Under the pieces are notes generated by a model. The model was given only the letters and a program-made list of their open reading frames with translations, was not told where the DNA came from and did not search any database. This document shows, piece by piece, positions 1 to 10,137 of a stretch of 64,000 bases of DNA (position 1 is the first letter of the stretch; each line of letters starts with the position of its first letter). Source of the stretch: Diorhabda sublineata (Eukaryota > Arthropoda > Insecta > Coleoptera > Chrysomelidae); the NCBI RefSeq assembly GCF_026230105.1, contig NW_026614273.1:108261-172260 (forward strand). Reading direction: 5' to 3'. A program made the position numbers and the translations under genes.

Positions 1-1927
1 TGTGTTAGAACAATACGAGGATCTTTTCTATCATTTATTTATTGTGCAGAAATACCACAGTTCATTTGAATGATCTTTATCTTGCAATTCCATAAGGTAG
101 GTACTCCAAAACTACTAAAGGTCCCCATGTGAATTCATCCAAACGCTCCTATTATATCAATCATTATATACAGGTAAATATTTAAAAAAAAATGTGTTGT
201 TGGGGATTGTTTTATCAAATTTCCAAAAATATTTCCTAAATGATAGAATCACTGCAAAAATCTTCAAAGCCGGGTAGATGCTGTTCTCTTGTTGCTACTT
301 CAATAATCTAATTCTTTTTTTGTAACTTGACATTCACAGACGTTACACTACAAATTTCCAGGCCCAGTTCAGATCAAGCTACCATAGCGAAATTAGTAAA
401 TATGTTAGAGTACATACAATTCTTTTTTATTAGAGGCCATTTTGGTAAATGAGAAATCACGCTGCTTTACCTAAAAATAAATTATTTGTAAACTACTTCC
501 AGTATTGGTGTAGTGCTTATACTTGTTATTAAAAAAGATATTCAAACACTTGCCAACACCTTAAAAGCATATTCATCAACATGAAACATTGTGTTGTATA
601 CGTGAGTATTTTTATCAAATTACTTAGTTAAAGGTGTAGAAAATGTGAAAAATAATTGTACATACCTACTATAAGAATCAAAATTTTAAAAATTTATACA
701 TTTTCAGTCAAAATTTACTTCATTACATAAACTACATTCACTTTATCATGTATAAAACTTAAACATAAGTAAGTTTTCCAACTAGATACCAATTCCGTTT
801 CTAACATTATAATGAATTCCGAAGTTCCTTTGTTTGAAACTTTGGTTTACTTTGACCTTGGACGTATAAAAAACATTAGCCCAGCTGGCATGTTTGAATA
901 TAACTGAAGCCAACTTACAGTAAACATCAATGTTGTCAAATTTTACAAATTATTTGTTTATTATCTGGATGCATGTTACGTTTCAAAAATATTTATTTAT
1001 ACATCGTAATATTATTAAAAACCAATAAGAATTGGCTCTAGTTCTCACTAAATTTGGTTAATGGACAATATTTCCCACAATTGATCTAAACAAAGATCAA
1101 GAAAATAATTTTGGCGAGAATGTTTATGAAAAAATATAAGCTAGGCAACATTGCTATGTAACTGTATTCATTTATGTTTTTGTTTTATCTAGCATAGAAT
1201 GTTTGAAAGAAATAATATCAAATACTAGTTTTATTTGAATACATATTTACTATAGACATGTACCAACAAATCTTCGAGACAAACATATAGGTTTTTAATG
1301 AGGATATGCTTATTTATTATAATTATTAGTCAATTTAAGTCAAAAACAAGATTAAAGTAATGTGAAAACAAAAAACAAAGGCTAATAGATTAGCCTGGCC
1401 AGCAACTTCAGTACTTTCATCAAGTTGAAGTGAAAAGTTTGTTTTATTTAAACTGTAATAGTGAATTTGACCGATTTTTTTTTGCTTCCTTCTCAGTGAA
1501 TGAAACTTCAGATTCTAACCTACAGAGTGTTCTGTTCCTTTTTTAGCTATCAATATGAATAGGCGATAAGATGCAAATGTAGCTTGTCTATTTTTCTCAC
1601 CAGAAATTGATGTTTTCGTTATTGAGTTTGACTTTAAGAATTCTTTTTCTTTGTACTGAAAGAAATACATATGTTTTTTTTGTGAAAAGTCTTTACAGTT
1701 TTGAAGGTTTCATACTCTCATCAGCAAATACTTCGAAACATAAAACACACTGAAGTAGCAGGTTGTCATCTGTGCCAGTAACCACAAAAACCATATTTCA
1801 AATAATCAGCAATGTACTTATGGTTCGGTTTTGCCTTCTTAGGGACTTCTTTTAAAAATTCTAAACTAGCCTAATAAAAATAAGTTTTGCATTGAGATGT
1901 TTATTATTATAAATTATTAATAAATGA
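1..1927 (+). repeat. Repeat block R, copy 1
   Basis: Non-coding, AT-rich sequence found four times in the window: 1, 10138, 36819 and 46874. No host gene is visible. The only coding trace is a hAT transposase fossil on - near 1380-1852. A small inverted repeat (TTGATC/GATCAA) lies near 1081-1100. Confidence 0.85.
1380..1852 (-). pseudogene. hAT transposase remnant (ZBED5/FAM200-like), R block 1
   Basis: Translating the minus strand from about 1852 gives a BED-finger-like start with HKYIADYLKYGFVVTGTDD and QCVLCFEVFADESMKPSKL. After interrupted reading it gives FSLQLDESTEVAGQANLL near 1440-1380. These are hallmarks of the ZBED5/FAM200/SCAND3-like hAT transposase family: a zinc-binding BED domain, then the first catalytic block containing LDES(T). 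Stops and frameshifts lie between the pieces, so this is a fossil. It is recognised from motifs, not from a search. Confidence 0.7.
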
Positions 1928-2689
1928 TGCGGTTCTCTTGTTGCTACTTCAATAATCTAATTCTTTTTTTGTAACTTGACATTCACAGACGTTACACTAC
2001 AAATTTCCAGGCCCAGTTCAGATCAAGCTACCATAGCGAAATTAGTAAATATGTTACGAGTACATACAATTCTTTTTTATTAGAGGCCATTTTGGTAAAT
2101 GAGAAATCACGCTCCTTTACCTAAAAATAAATTATTTGTAAACTACTTCCAGTATTGGTGTAGTGCTTATACTTGTTATTAAAAAAGATATTCAAACACT
2201 TGCCAACACCTTAAAAGCATATTCATCAACATGAAACATTGTGTTGTATACGTGAGTATTTTTATCAAATTACTTAGTTAAAGGTGTAGAAAATGTGAAA
2301 AATAATTGTACATACCTACTATAAGAATCAAAATTTTAAAAATTTATACATTTTCAGTCAAAATTTACTTCATTACATAAACTACATTCACTTAATCTTC
2401 ACGTATAAAACTTAAACATAAGTAAGTTTTCCAACTAGATACCAATTCCGTTTCTAACATTATAATGAATTCCGAAGTTCCTTTGTTTGAAACTTTGGTT
2501 TACTTTGACCTTGGACGGACGAATAAAAAAGATTAACCCAGCTGGCATGTTGCAATATAACTGAAGCCAACTTACAGTAAACCTCAATGTTGTCAAATTT
2601 TACAATTTATTTGTTTATTATCTGGATGCATGTTACGTTTCAAAAATATTTATTTATACATCGTAATATTATTAAAAACCAATAAGAAT
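1928..2689 (+). repeat. Partial direct repeat of block R (copy of about 278-1032)
   Basis: Starting at GCGGTTCTCTTG (1931), the sequence repeats 280-1032 with small changes. It stops abruptly at AATAAGAAT, where the truncated + Copia begins. No gene is visible. The repeat marks a recombination junction between block R and the interior of the Copia element. Confidence 0.85.
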
Positions 2690-3849
2690 GTAAAGATGAA
2701 AAAGCACAATCTACAATTTCATTAAGTATCGAAGACAATCAGATAGCACACATTTATAAATGCAAGAATGCGAAAGAAATGTGGAATGAACTGCAAAAGG
2801 TACATGAAAGAAATAATTTAAGTAACAAGTTGTATTTATTGAGGAAGCTGTATCAGTCTAGACTTGAAAATAAACCAATGCATGAATACATTAAAGAAAT
2901 ACTAGAATTAGTTGAAAGACTACGAGGAGTTGGTGAGACTATTAAGGATTTCCATGTAGCTGCATTATTGTTAGATGGATTGCCAGAAAGTTATTCCACA
3001 TTAGTAACAGCATTAGATGCTGGGCCAGATGATGAATTGACTCTTGAATATGTAAAGGGAAAACTAATGGATGAGTATAAAAGAAAAGAAGATACCAGTT
3101 CAACAGAGACGGCATTAAACACAAATAAAAAGTTTTCGAAGAAGATGAAAGAAAAAATAGAATGTTATTATTGTCATAGAAAAGGTCACTACAAAAAAGA
3201 TTGTTTTTTCATGAAGAAAGACAGAAATAAGGGAAAGCAACATGCCAAAGTAACTGTTGAAGGTGATGAGTTGTCTGACTCAGTTTTTTGTTTCAATGTT
3301 TCCGGTAACAGTAAAAATAATCTAGAATGGTATATTGATTCAGGGGCTACAAGTCACATGTTAAATAATCCAGAATTATTTATTAATTTGGACTATTCAA
3401 AGTTAAATAAAATTATAGTTGCAAATGGTCAGGAAATGCAAGTCAAAGGTAAAGGTGATATTTTAGTAAAAACAGAAATTTCAGGTAAATGCATAAGTTT
3501 AAAATTTAAAGATGTTTTATTTGTACCTGAGCTAAGCAATAATCTGTTTTCGGTGTCTAAAATTACAAAAGCTGGTTATAACATAAAGTTTGATGATTGT
3601 AATTATATAGAAATTAATAATTCTATTATAGCCACAGGAAAATACTGTAATGGTTTATATAAATTAAACAAGTTTTCAGAAAAAGTAAATATTGTAAAAA
3701 CGTGTGAGGAAATGAATAATTATATACATACATGGCACAGACGTTTAGGTCACAGAAGCCCGGATGATATAAAAATGATAGTAAGTAAAGATTTAGCTAT
3801 TGGCATAAAAATAAATGATTGTGGTCAGAAAAAACAATGTGTAAATTAA
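2690..3849 (+). pseudogene. Copia gag-protease, N-terminally truncated
   Basis: The frame opens inside gag; the first in-frame Met is at 2779. It contains a Copia gag (UBN2-like) segment, a CCHC zinc knuckle (CYYCHRKGHYKKDC) and the aspartic protease site WYIDSGATSH. It then enters the GAG-pre-integrase zinc region (HTWHRRLGH). The frame ends at CGQKKQCVN because a 16-bp deletion, relative to the - copies, shifts it just before the last zinc-binding Cys. Confidence 0.88.
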
Positions 3850-4568
3850 TGAGGAAATCTTTTCCTAAAAAATCAGATAAAAAGAAATATTTTTTGACTT
3901 TAACCGATGATTTTTCAAGATATACCACACTTTATTTGTTAGAATCTAAAGATGAAGTATATATTAAACTAAAGGAATTCATTCTAGAAGTCAAAAATAT
4001 TTTTGGGGTCTATCCAAAAACATTTAGAAGTGATAATGGATGGGAATATACAGGGGTAGCTGTGCAGAAGCTACTCAAAAGTTTTGGTATAAGCTTTCAG
4101 TCGACTGCACCATATTGTCCAGAGCAAAATGGTGTGTCGGAGAGGAAAAATAGAACATTGATGGAATCGGCAAGGTGTATGTTATTAGATGCTAATTTAC
4201 CCCATAAATATTGGGGGGAAGCAGTAACAACTGCTAACTACATTTCTAATAGACTACATACTAAAAGTAAAGAAAAGACTCCTTATGAGTTATGGGTCGG
4301 AAAGAAACCTGATTTATCATATTTCATTACATTTGGTTCTCAGGCTTTTGTTTACATTCCAAAAGAAAAAAGATCTAAACTAGAGAAAAGAGCAAAAATA
4401 GGTATTATAGTGGGATACAGTGAAAATAGTAAAGCTTATAGAATTCTAGATACAGATACAGATAAAATTATTATAAGTCGTAATGTAAAATTTAATGAAT
4501 TTCTGAATCAACCTTTCAAAAATATAAATAATTGTAAGGCTGAAACTAGCAACTCAGATCCTGATTAA
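3819..4568 (+). pseudogene. Copia integrase core, internally deleted
   Basis: Contains the rve core segments FRSDNGWEYTG and SERKNRTLMESAR, followed by the Copia C-terminal region (FGSQAFVYIPKEKRSKL, VGYSENSKAYRI). A 72-bp in-frame deletion near 3880 removes the stretch with HSDICGPM, so the first catalytic Asp is missing. DNGGEY has become DNGWEY. The frame ends early at SDPD; the - copies have a Ser codon there. The integrase is inactive by inspection. Confidence 0.88.
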
Positions 4569-4607
4569 GCAATTACTGTTGACCTACAAACAAAAACTAA
4601 ACCTGGA

Positions 4608-5555
4608 GTGGATGATTGTGACATAAATGAAGAAGGTGGAGGATCAAATAATAATATCAATGAAGAAGAAAATGAAATTCCAGAAGAAACTGGAGGTGAA
4701 AACTTTGAGGAAATTAATGATCAAGAAATTGTAACCAGATCAGGAAGGGTGTCAAAGAAAAGAAATTATAAAGGTTACATTTCATACAATGTGATGAATA
4801 AGAAAACTTATAATGAAAAGCAAGATCCAAAGACCGTAGATGAAGCGATGTCAAGAAGTGACCGAAGAAAATGGGAAAAAGCAATGGAACGAGAGTACGA
4901 ATCATTAATGAAAAATGAGGCATGGATTTTAGTAGACCGTCCATCAAACAAAAATGTTGTGCAAAATAAGTGGGTGTTTTGTTTAAAAAGGAATTCAAAT
5001 AATGAAATACGATATAATGCACGGCTAGTTGCAAAGGGTTTCACACAAACCTTTGGTATAGATTATTTTGAAACTTTTTCACCTGTAGTTAGATACTCTA
5101 CAATAAGAATATTGTTTGCTTTATCTGTAGAATTAAGTTTAGATATTGACCACTTAGACGTAGAAACTGCATTTTTAAACGGAAACTTGGATGAAGAAAT
5201 TTACATGGTGCAACCTGAGGGGTTTATTCTAAAAAATAATGAAAATAAAGTATGTTTATTAAAAAAGGCTATATATGGATTAAAACAATCCTCCAGAATT
5301 TGGAATATTAAAGTAAAAAATGTCTTAAAAGACTTAGGTTTTCAGCAATCAAGTTTTGAACCATGTATATTTTTCCAAAACAAGGACAAATTTATAATTC
5401 TAGTGGCCCTTTATGTTGATTTTTTAATTTGTTCAAATTCCTCAGTTTTTAAAACCAACTTCAAACAGGAATTGTCAAAACAATTTAAAATTAAAGACTT
5501 GGGGCTAATCAAATATTTTTTAGGTTTAAATATTGATTTTGACAAAACAATATGA
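4608..5555 (+). pseudogene. Copia reverse transcriptase, YVDD box damaged
   Basis: Acidic linker, then the RVT_2 domain (NKWVFCLKRN, ARLVAKGFTQ, VETAFLNGNL, KAIYGLKQS). The catalytic box reads LYVDFLIC, whereas the other three copies read YVDDFLIC: one Asp codon is lost near 5418. A frameshift at about 5540 ends the frame at FDKTI. Both lesions are absent from the unit 2 + copy. Confidence 0.88.
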
Positions 5556-5939
5556 TTAAAGTTAATCAGAGGAACTATATTTTAGAATTATTAGAGCGTT
5601 TCAAGTTAGGTGATGCTAAAACTGTTTTGACTTCTATTGAAGTCGGTTTAAAATTGAAGCCATATTTGTTTGTGGTTTTTTAAATGAGTTTTGTGAGACT
5701 AAGCCCGTAATTCTTTCCAATGGCAGCCAAAGTGCACAAAAATTGTTAAAAAACCCTGTTTACCATAACAAAACTAAACATATAGACACTAAGTACCATT
5801 TTGTAAGGGAAGTAATTGAAAAAAAAATTTGGTTGAAATTAAATACATGCCTACTGAAAAAATGGTAGCAGATCTTTTAACAAAAGGGCTGCATAATCCC
5901 AAGCATATTTTTTGTACTAAAAATATTGGTCTAAATTAA
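5556..5939 (+). pseudogene. Copia RNase H tail, deleted and frameshifted
   Basis: After the RT end (LLERFKLGDAKTVLT) the sequence jumps to the last part of RNase H (KPVILS..., RNase H tail with HIDTKYHFVRE and ADLLTKGLHNPKH). About 120 residues usual in Copia, including the DAD and TEAE catalytic parts, are absent in all four copies. Here an A-tract near 5820 adds a further frameshift. Confidence 0.8.
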
Positions 5940-5958
5940 TTGCTGGTTTAAGGGGTAG

Positions 5959-6155
5959 TGTTGTAAAAAATTACTGAACGTAACCCAGCAATTAAGTTGG
6001 CAAGGATGATTATTATGTCAAGAAAAGATAAAAAAAAATGGTTACTTTCACATTCAAGTCATTTTGTGTAGTTTTACTTCTAATATAATAAAAGTATAGA
6101 AGAACCTGTATAAATTTCTTTTATTTATACTATAGAAGAAACGAATATTACAACA
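5959..6155 (+). repeat. Copia 3' LTR, unit 1 + copy
   Basis: 197 bp with TGTTGTAA...TTACAACA ends, directly after the purine-rich tract AAGGGGTAG. It contains a TATAAAT box and an AATAAA hexamer. It is followed by AAATC, the complement of the GATTT target site that flanks the - element. Confidence 0.88.
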
Positions 6156-6239
6156 AAATCTGTCACACTGGGATTTTCTAGAAAACCAAAATAACTTGAC
6201 AATTTTCAACAATTCTTTTGATTTAGTTACATATTCACT

Positions 6240-6604
6240 GACTTTTCCAAATTTGTGTGGCTTTACCCAACAAAATAAACCACGACGAAAGAAGTGACAT
6301 GTTGTCTTGAAAAATAGCGTAAAATATATCACCTCGTCCTGTAGGAGAGAAAGAAGGAACGTTTCATCCTAAAATCAACAAAATCAACCACGACGAAAGA
6401 AGTGATATGTTGCCTTAGCATAAAGTATTTGGAAGCCCGTCAAGGATAATATCTGACAGAGGATCCGCGTTCCGTTCTGAAAAATTCGAATAATATTGTC
6501 GAGAAGAAAATATTAAACATGTGTTAACAACTTGTGAAGTCCCACGAGGTAATGGAGAAGTGGAAAGGGTAAATAGGACCCTTATACCAGTCTTAACAAA
6601 ACTT
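6240..6604 (+). pseudogene. Ty3/Gypsy integrase fragment
   Basis: Starts inside the integrase core (DFSKFVWLYPTK) and ends at the rve segment with PSRIISDRGSAF, the region around HVLTTCEVPRGNGEVERVNR, and VLTKLS. These are the second Asp and Glu regions of a Gypsy integrase. Stops and a small internal repeat (the CACGACGAAAGAAGTGA stretch occurs twice) break it. The left edge is a sharp junction with the Copia target flank; the right edge runs into the minisatellite. Confidence 0.85.
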
Positions 6605-8009
6605 AGCGGCCGCAAGTTGAACTAAATAAAAATTCTATTTGTTTTTAATTTCTATACACACTAGCGCCTCCCGCTATCCAAACGCCAAATTAAACACGAT
6701 TTTATAGACACTATCTATCTCTGTCGACCAATCGCCAAGCTAAAACACTATTCTATGGACACTAGCGCCTACTGCCGGTCAAACGCCAAATTAAACACGA
6801 TTCCATAGACAGTAGCGCCCCCAGCGAGCCAAACGCCAAACTAAACAAATTCCCATAAACACTGGCGCCTCCTGCTAGCCAAAATTCAAATTAAACACGA
6901 CATATAAATCTATTTCAACAAATCGCCAAACTAAAATACGATTCTATAGTTACTAGCGCCCCCTACCGGCCAGACGCCAAATTAAGCACAGTTCCATAAA
7001 CAAAAGCGCCTCTCGCTAGCAAAACGCAAAATTAAATACGATTCTGTAGACATCAGTTACCTCTGCCGGCCAGACGCCAAACTAAACAAGATTCCATAGA
7101 CACTAGTGCCTCCCACTAGTCAAAAGTCAAATTAAACACGATTCTATAGACATATAAATCTATTTCAACAAATCGCCAAACTAAAATACGATTCTATAGT
7201 TACTAGCGCCCCCTACCGGCTAGACTCCAAATTAAGCACGGTTCCATAAACAAAAGCGCCTCTCGCTAGCAAAACGCCAAATTAAATACGATTCTGTAGA
7301 CACCAGTGACCTCTGCCGGCCAAACGCCAAACTAAACAAGATTCCATAGACACTAGCGCCTCCCGCTAGCCAAACGTCAAATTAAACACGTTTCTATTGA
7401 CCGATCGCCAAACTAACCAAACACGAACTTACGCCATCTGGCGAGGAATAGTCAAACTGGAAGTACCTAGCGGCTGGAAGTTGATCTTGATAAAAATACT
7501 ATTTGTGTTCGATTTCTATACACACCAGCTCCTCCTGTCGGTCAGACGCCAAACTAGACCCGATTCTATAGACACTAGCGCCCTCTGCCGGCCGGACGTC
7601 AAACTAAACACGATTCTATACACACTGCCGCCCTTTGCCGTCCAAACGATAAACTAAAACACGAACTAGCGCCATCTAGCGAGGAATAGTCGAACTGAAA
7701 GTACTTAGCGGCCGCAAGTTAAACTAAATAAAAATTCTCTTTGTGTTCAATTTCTATACACACTAGCGCCCCCGCCAATTAGACACCAAACTAAATACGG
7801 TTCCATAGACGCCAAACTAAACAAGGTTCCATAGACACAAGCGCCTCCTGCCGGTCAAACGCCAAATTAAATACGATTCCATAGACAGTAGAGCCCCTGC
7901 CGGCCAGACGCCAAACTAAACACGGTTCCATAGACACTAGCGCACCCTGCTGGCCAGATGCCTAATTAAATTCAATTCTATAGACACTAGCGCCTCCCGC
8001 CAGCCAGAT
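6605..8009 (+). repeat. 50-bp minisatellite with CTCF-like core, unit 1 array
   Basis: About 27 monomers of 50-51 bp, consensus CACTAGCGCCTCCYGCYAGC, CAAACGCCAAATTAAACACG and ATTCYATAGA. The first monomers start at 6661, 6711, 6762 and 6812. The block beginning TTAGCGGCCGCAAG recurs at about 6602, 7468 and 7706, giving a higher-order arrangement. About 19 monomers keep the AGCGCC core. On the minus strand the core reads like CCGGTAGGGGGCGCTAG, close to the CTCF consensus CCACCAGGGGGCGCTA. Binding is inferred only. Confidence 0.92.
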
Positions 8010-8250
8010 ATTGCCATTCGTTTTCTTAATGCTTATTTGACACTTCACAATTTGTCACTATGCAATCCAATCAACCGTTTATTCTATAATTATATCCATT
8101 CAGATTTGAGATCATTATTGAAGGTATCTACGACTCCATTTTCCAATTCTTCTTCATACTTATACAATTCGAAATTATGTATGATTGTACCATTCAAGTC
8201 CAGAAAGAAATCATGCTCATATACGTTTCAAACGATAAGCATTCTTACTT
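8010..8250 (-). pseudogene. Gene X exon A remnant (minus)
   Basis: Minus-strand reading gives HDFFLDLNGTIIHNFELYKY, then EELENGVVDTFNNDLKSEWI, then stops, then RLIGLHSDKL and ALRKRMAI. The same peptide pattern recurs nine times in the window with different lesions, which points to a real ancestral exon. I do not recognise the family. A GTAAGA-like site follows near 8250. Confidence 0.5.
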
Positions 8251-8345
8251 CTTTTCAGCATCAATTTCCTCATCATGGCTCTTCACATTACTACAAATAT
8301 ATAATAATAATAATTTGTTCGTGAGCTAAGTGATTTTTAAAATAT

Positions 8346-8577
8346 TTATTTTGCCAATCTATTACGAGATTTAAGTATATTAAATAAATCATTAAAATTT
8401 AGAAGAAATTCATCTGTAGTACCTGCATTATGGAAATATGTATTAATATCTGTTCTCGATAAATAAAGAGGAACAGCTGCTCAATAACCATCACAAAAAG
8501 CCGTTACATTGTTTCCACCTTTACACTGATAAATTTCGCAAATCATGCAACTTGGAATTTCGTCGAAATGGTCCAAT
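8346..8577 (-). pseudogene. Unassigned coding fossil with CxxC motif
   Basis: The minus frame reads LDHFDEIPSCMICEIYQCKG, then NNVTAFCDGY, a stop, then AAVPLYLSRTDINTYFHNAG and DEFLLNFNDLFNILKSRN, ending in TAA. One stop interrupts about 77 codons. It could be the tail of a transposase or a host protein; the family is not recognised. Copies lie at 35209 and 45277. Confidence 0.4.
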
Positions 8578-10137
8578 TACAACTCTGGTTAGCAAAAAGA
8601 TATCGAAAAAAATTATATATCTTTAGAAAATCTACACTCTAGCGATGTTTATAAAAAACAAAAGCTTCCTACCACCTTTACTTTTTTTTAAACGCATGAA
8701 TTTTTGTAATAATATGAATATTTAAGATATAATACATACTGTGAAAGTTATGAAGTTATAACTTCTTGCATGAGTTAAAATAAGAAGAGACATGAAAATC
8801 AGGAAAATGAAGAAAATAAAGTGAATTATTGAAGAAATGAGTCGCTTTAGAAAATATCTTGTTTAACAATTCAACAATTTTCTAAGTAAAATTGGGTTGG
8901 ATGTCAGTAATTTACAAAAAGTTTTTGTCATAATAGTACAGCAAGTCAGCAATGTAAAAAATGAGATCAGGATTTGTTATGACAGCTATATATGATAAGG
9001 AATCAATCCGATGAGTTTTAAACATGAAAAAAAAAAAGGATTATGATAGAGTGGAGTGATAAACTCCATTTTAATAATGAAAATAATGAATTTTGATCTT
9101 CTGCTTTAGAAGATAATCTATAAAAAATACATCGGGTGAAAAAGAAGACATGTACCAACAAAATTAAAAGGAGTAACAAAAAGAGGCATATTCAAAATTA
9201 TACTTATCTACAATTATTCTATATATCTCGTAACAGTAAAGGATGACAGAGAGTTGAAAAGCTAAGAACAAATGTGCGAAAACATTTAGAAATGTGGTCC
9301 CCTCAAAATTCTTTATACATATAATTAATATAAAATAGATACCTTCCACAGGACAGCTGTAAGCCTACATTTTGATGTTTAGGACTTGTTTTGAAAAGAA
9401 TACTGTTCCCTTTTCGTTCTCTCAACGTTTTTGCTTCCATTAGAATGACTTGATAACAATATACTTTCAACTGGTTGTTGAGAAGCTAAAAAAACAAAAC
9501 AAAAGTGTGTGGGTATGTATCAGTAGAAATGGCATTACCTCACCCAATTCAAACAAACATGTTTCTTCAATATTCAACAACTCTAAAATACCTTAGACAT
9601 GGAGTGCAGTAAACCATTAAGTTGCATTACAATGTATTCCCTAAGCTAAATTTACACTAACCAAGTCATATGCATACAGGACTTTTCAGGAAAATTCTTC
9701 ATTACTCATTCAGTTTCATTGGCAGATATAGTGTTGAATTTGTACAAAGTGATGAAATGGGAAGTGACTTGAAAGTTCTTATTCAAAAACTGGTAAAGAC
9801 AATAATTTGATGGAAACATGACATTGCTAAGGTTATTTTTTTTCAGACTAGTTTGAGATTTTCAAAGGAAGTCACCTAAAATACTTAACAAAATATATGA
9901 TTTAATATTAAATATTGATGAGCAACTACTAATTATTTTGATTAAGAGTAAATTTATTAGAAAAATATTAATATTTAGACAAATATCAACTCACTGGCAA
10001 CATTTTTCAACAATTCATTGTAAACTACAAGTTACTTATTCTTCACAATTGGGGTGGAGTCTCTTTAAATCAAACCAATCAAAAATTACTCAATATTTTA
10101 TTTTCTTACCTCAGAAATATGAATAAAACAAGTAAGA
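8578..10137. other. AT-rich stretch without a recognisable gene
   Basis: I see no convincing coding sequence. The segment about 9130-9335 is present only here; the corresponding places at 36000 and 46045 lack it. The rest matches 35441-36818 and 45509-46873. Confidence 0.6.

Larger units (their letters stand above)
2690..6155 (+). mobile_element. Ty1/Copia retrotransposon, 5'-truncated, unit 1 + copy
   Basis: Internal Copia sequence runs gag, protease, integrase, RT and an RNase H remnant, then a purine-rich tract (AAGGGGTAG) and a 197-bp 3' LTR. The 5' LTR, leader and first part of gag (about 50 residues present in the - copies) are missing. The left end joins block R directly. The sequence right of the LTR matches the target flank of the - element, so this copy was probably moved by segmental recombination rather than fresh insertion. 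Several lesions make it non-functional. Confidence 0.9.

Noticed and set aside
4714..5034. 106-codon minus-strand frame inside Copia RT (also at 15379, 41640 and 52117 on the opposite strand of each element)
   Set aside because: Shadow of the RT coding frame; it recurs only because the element does.
6415..6615. 66-codon minus-strand frame
   Set aside because: Antisense of the Gypsy integrase fragment.
7397..7657. 86-codon frame in the minisatellite
   Set aside because: Created by the repeat monomers; no protein-like composition.
6605..8009. CRISPR-like array of repeats
   Set aside because: The whole 50-bp monomer is repetitive with no unique spacers of equal length, there are no cas genes, and the genome is eukaryotic.
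8037..8324. 95-codon plus-strand frame repeated three times
   Set aside because: Antisense of gene X exon A; the minus strand shows the conserved peptide pattern.
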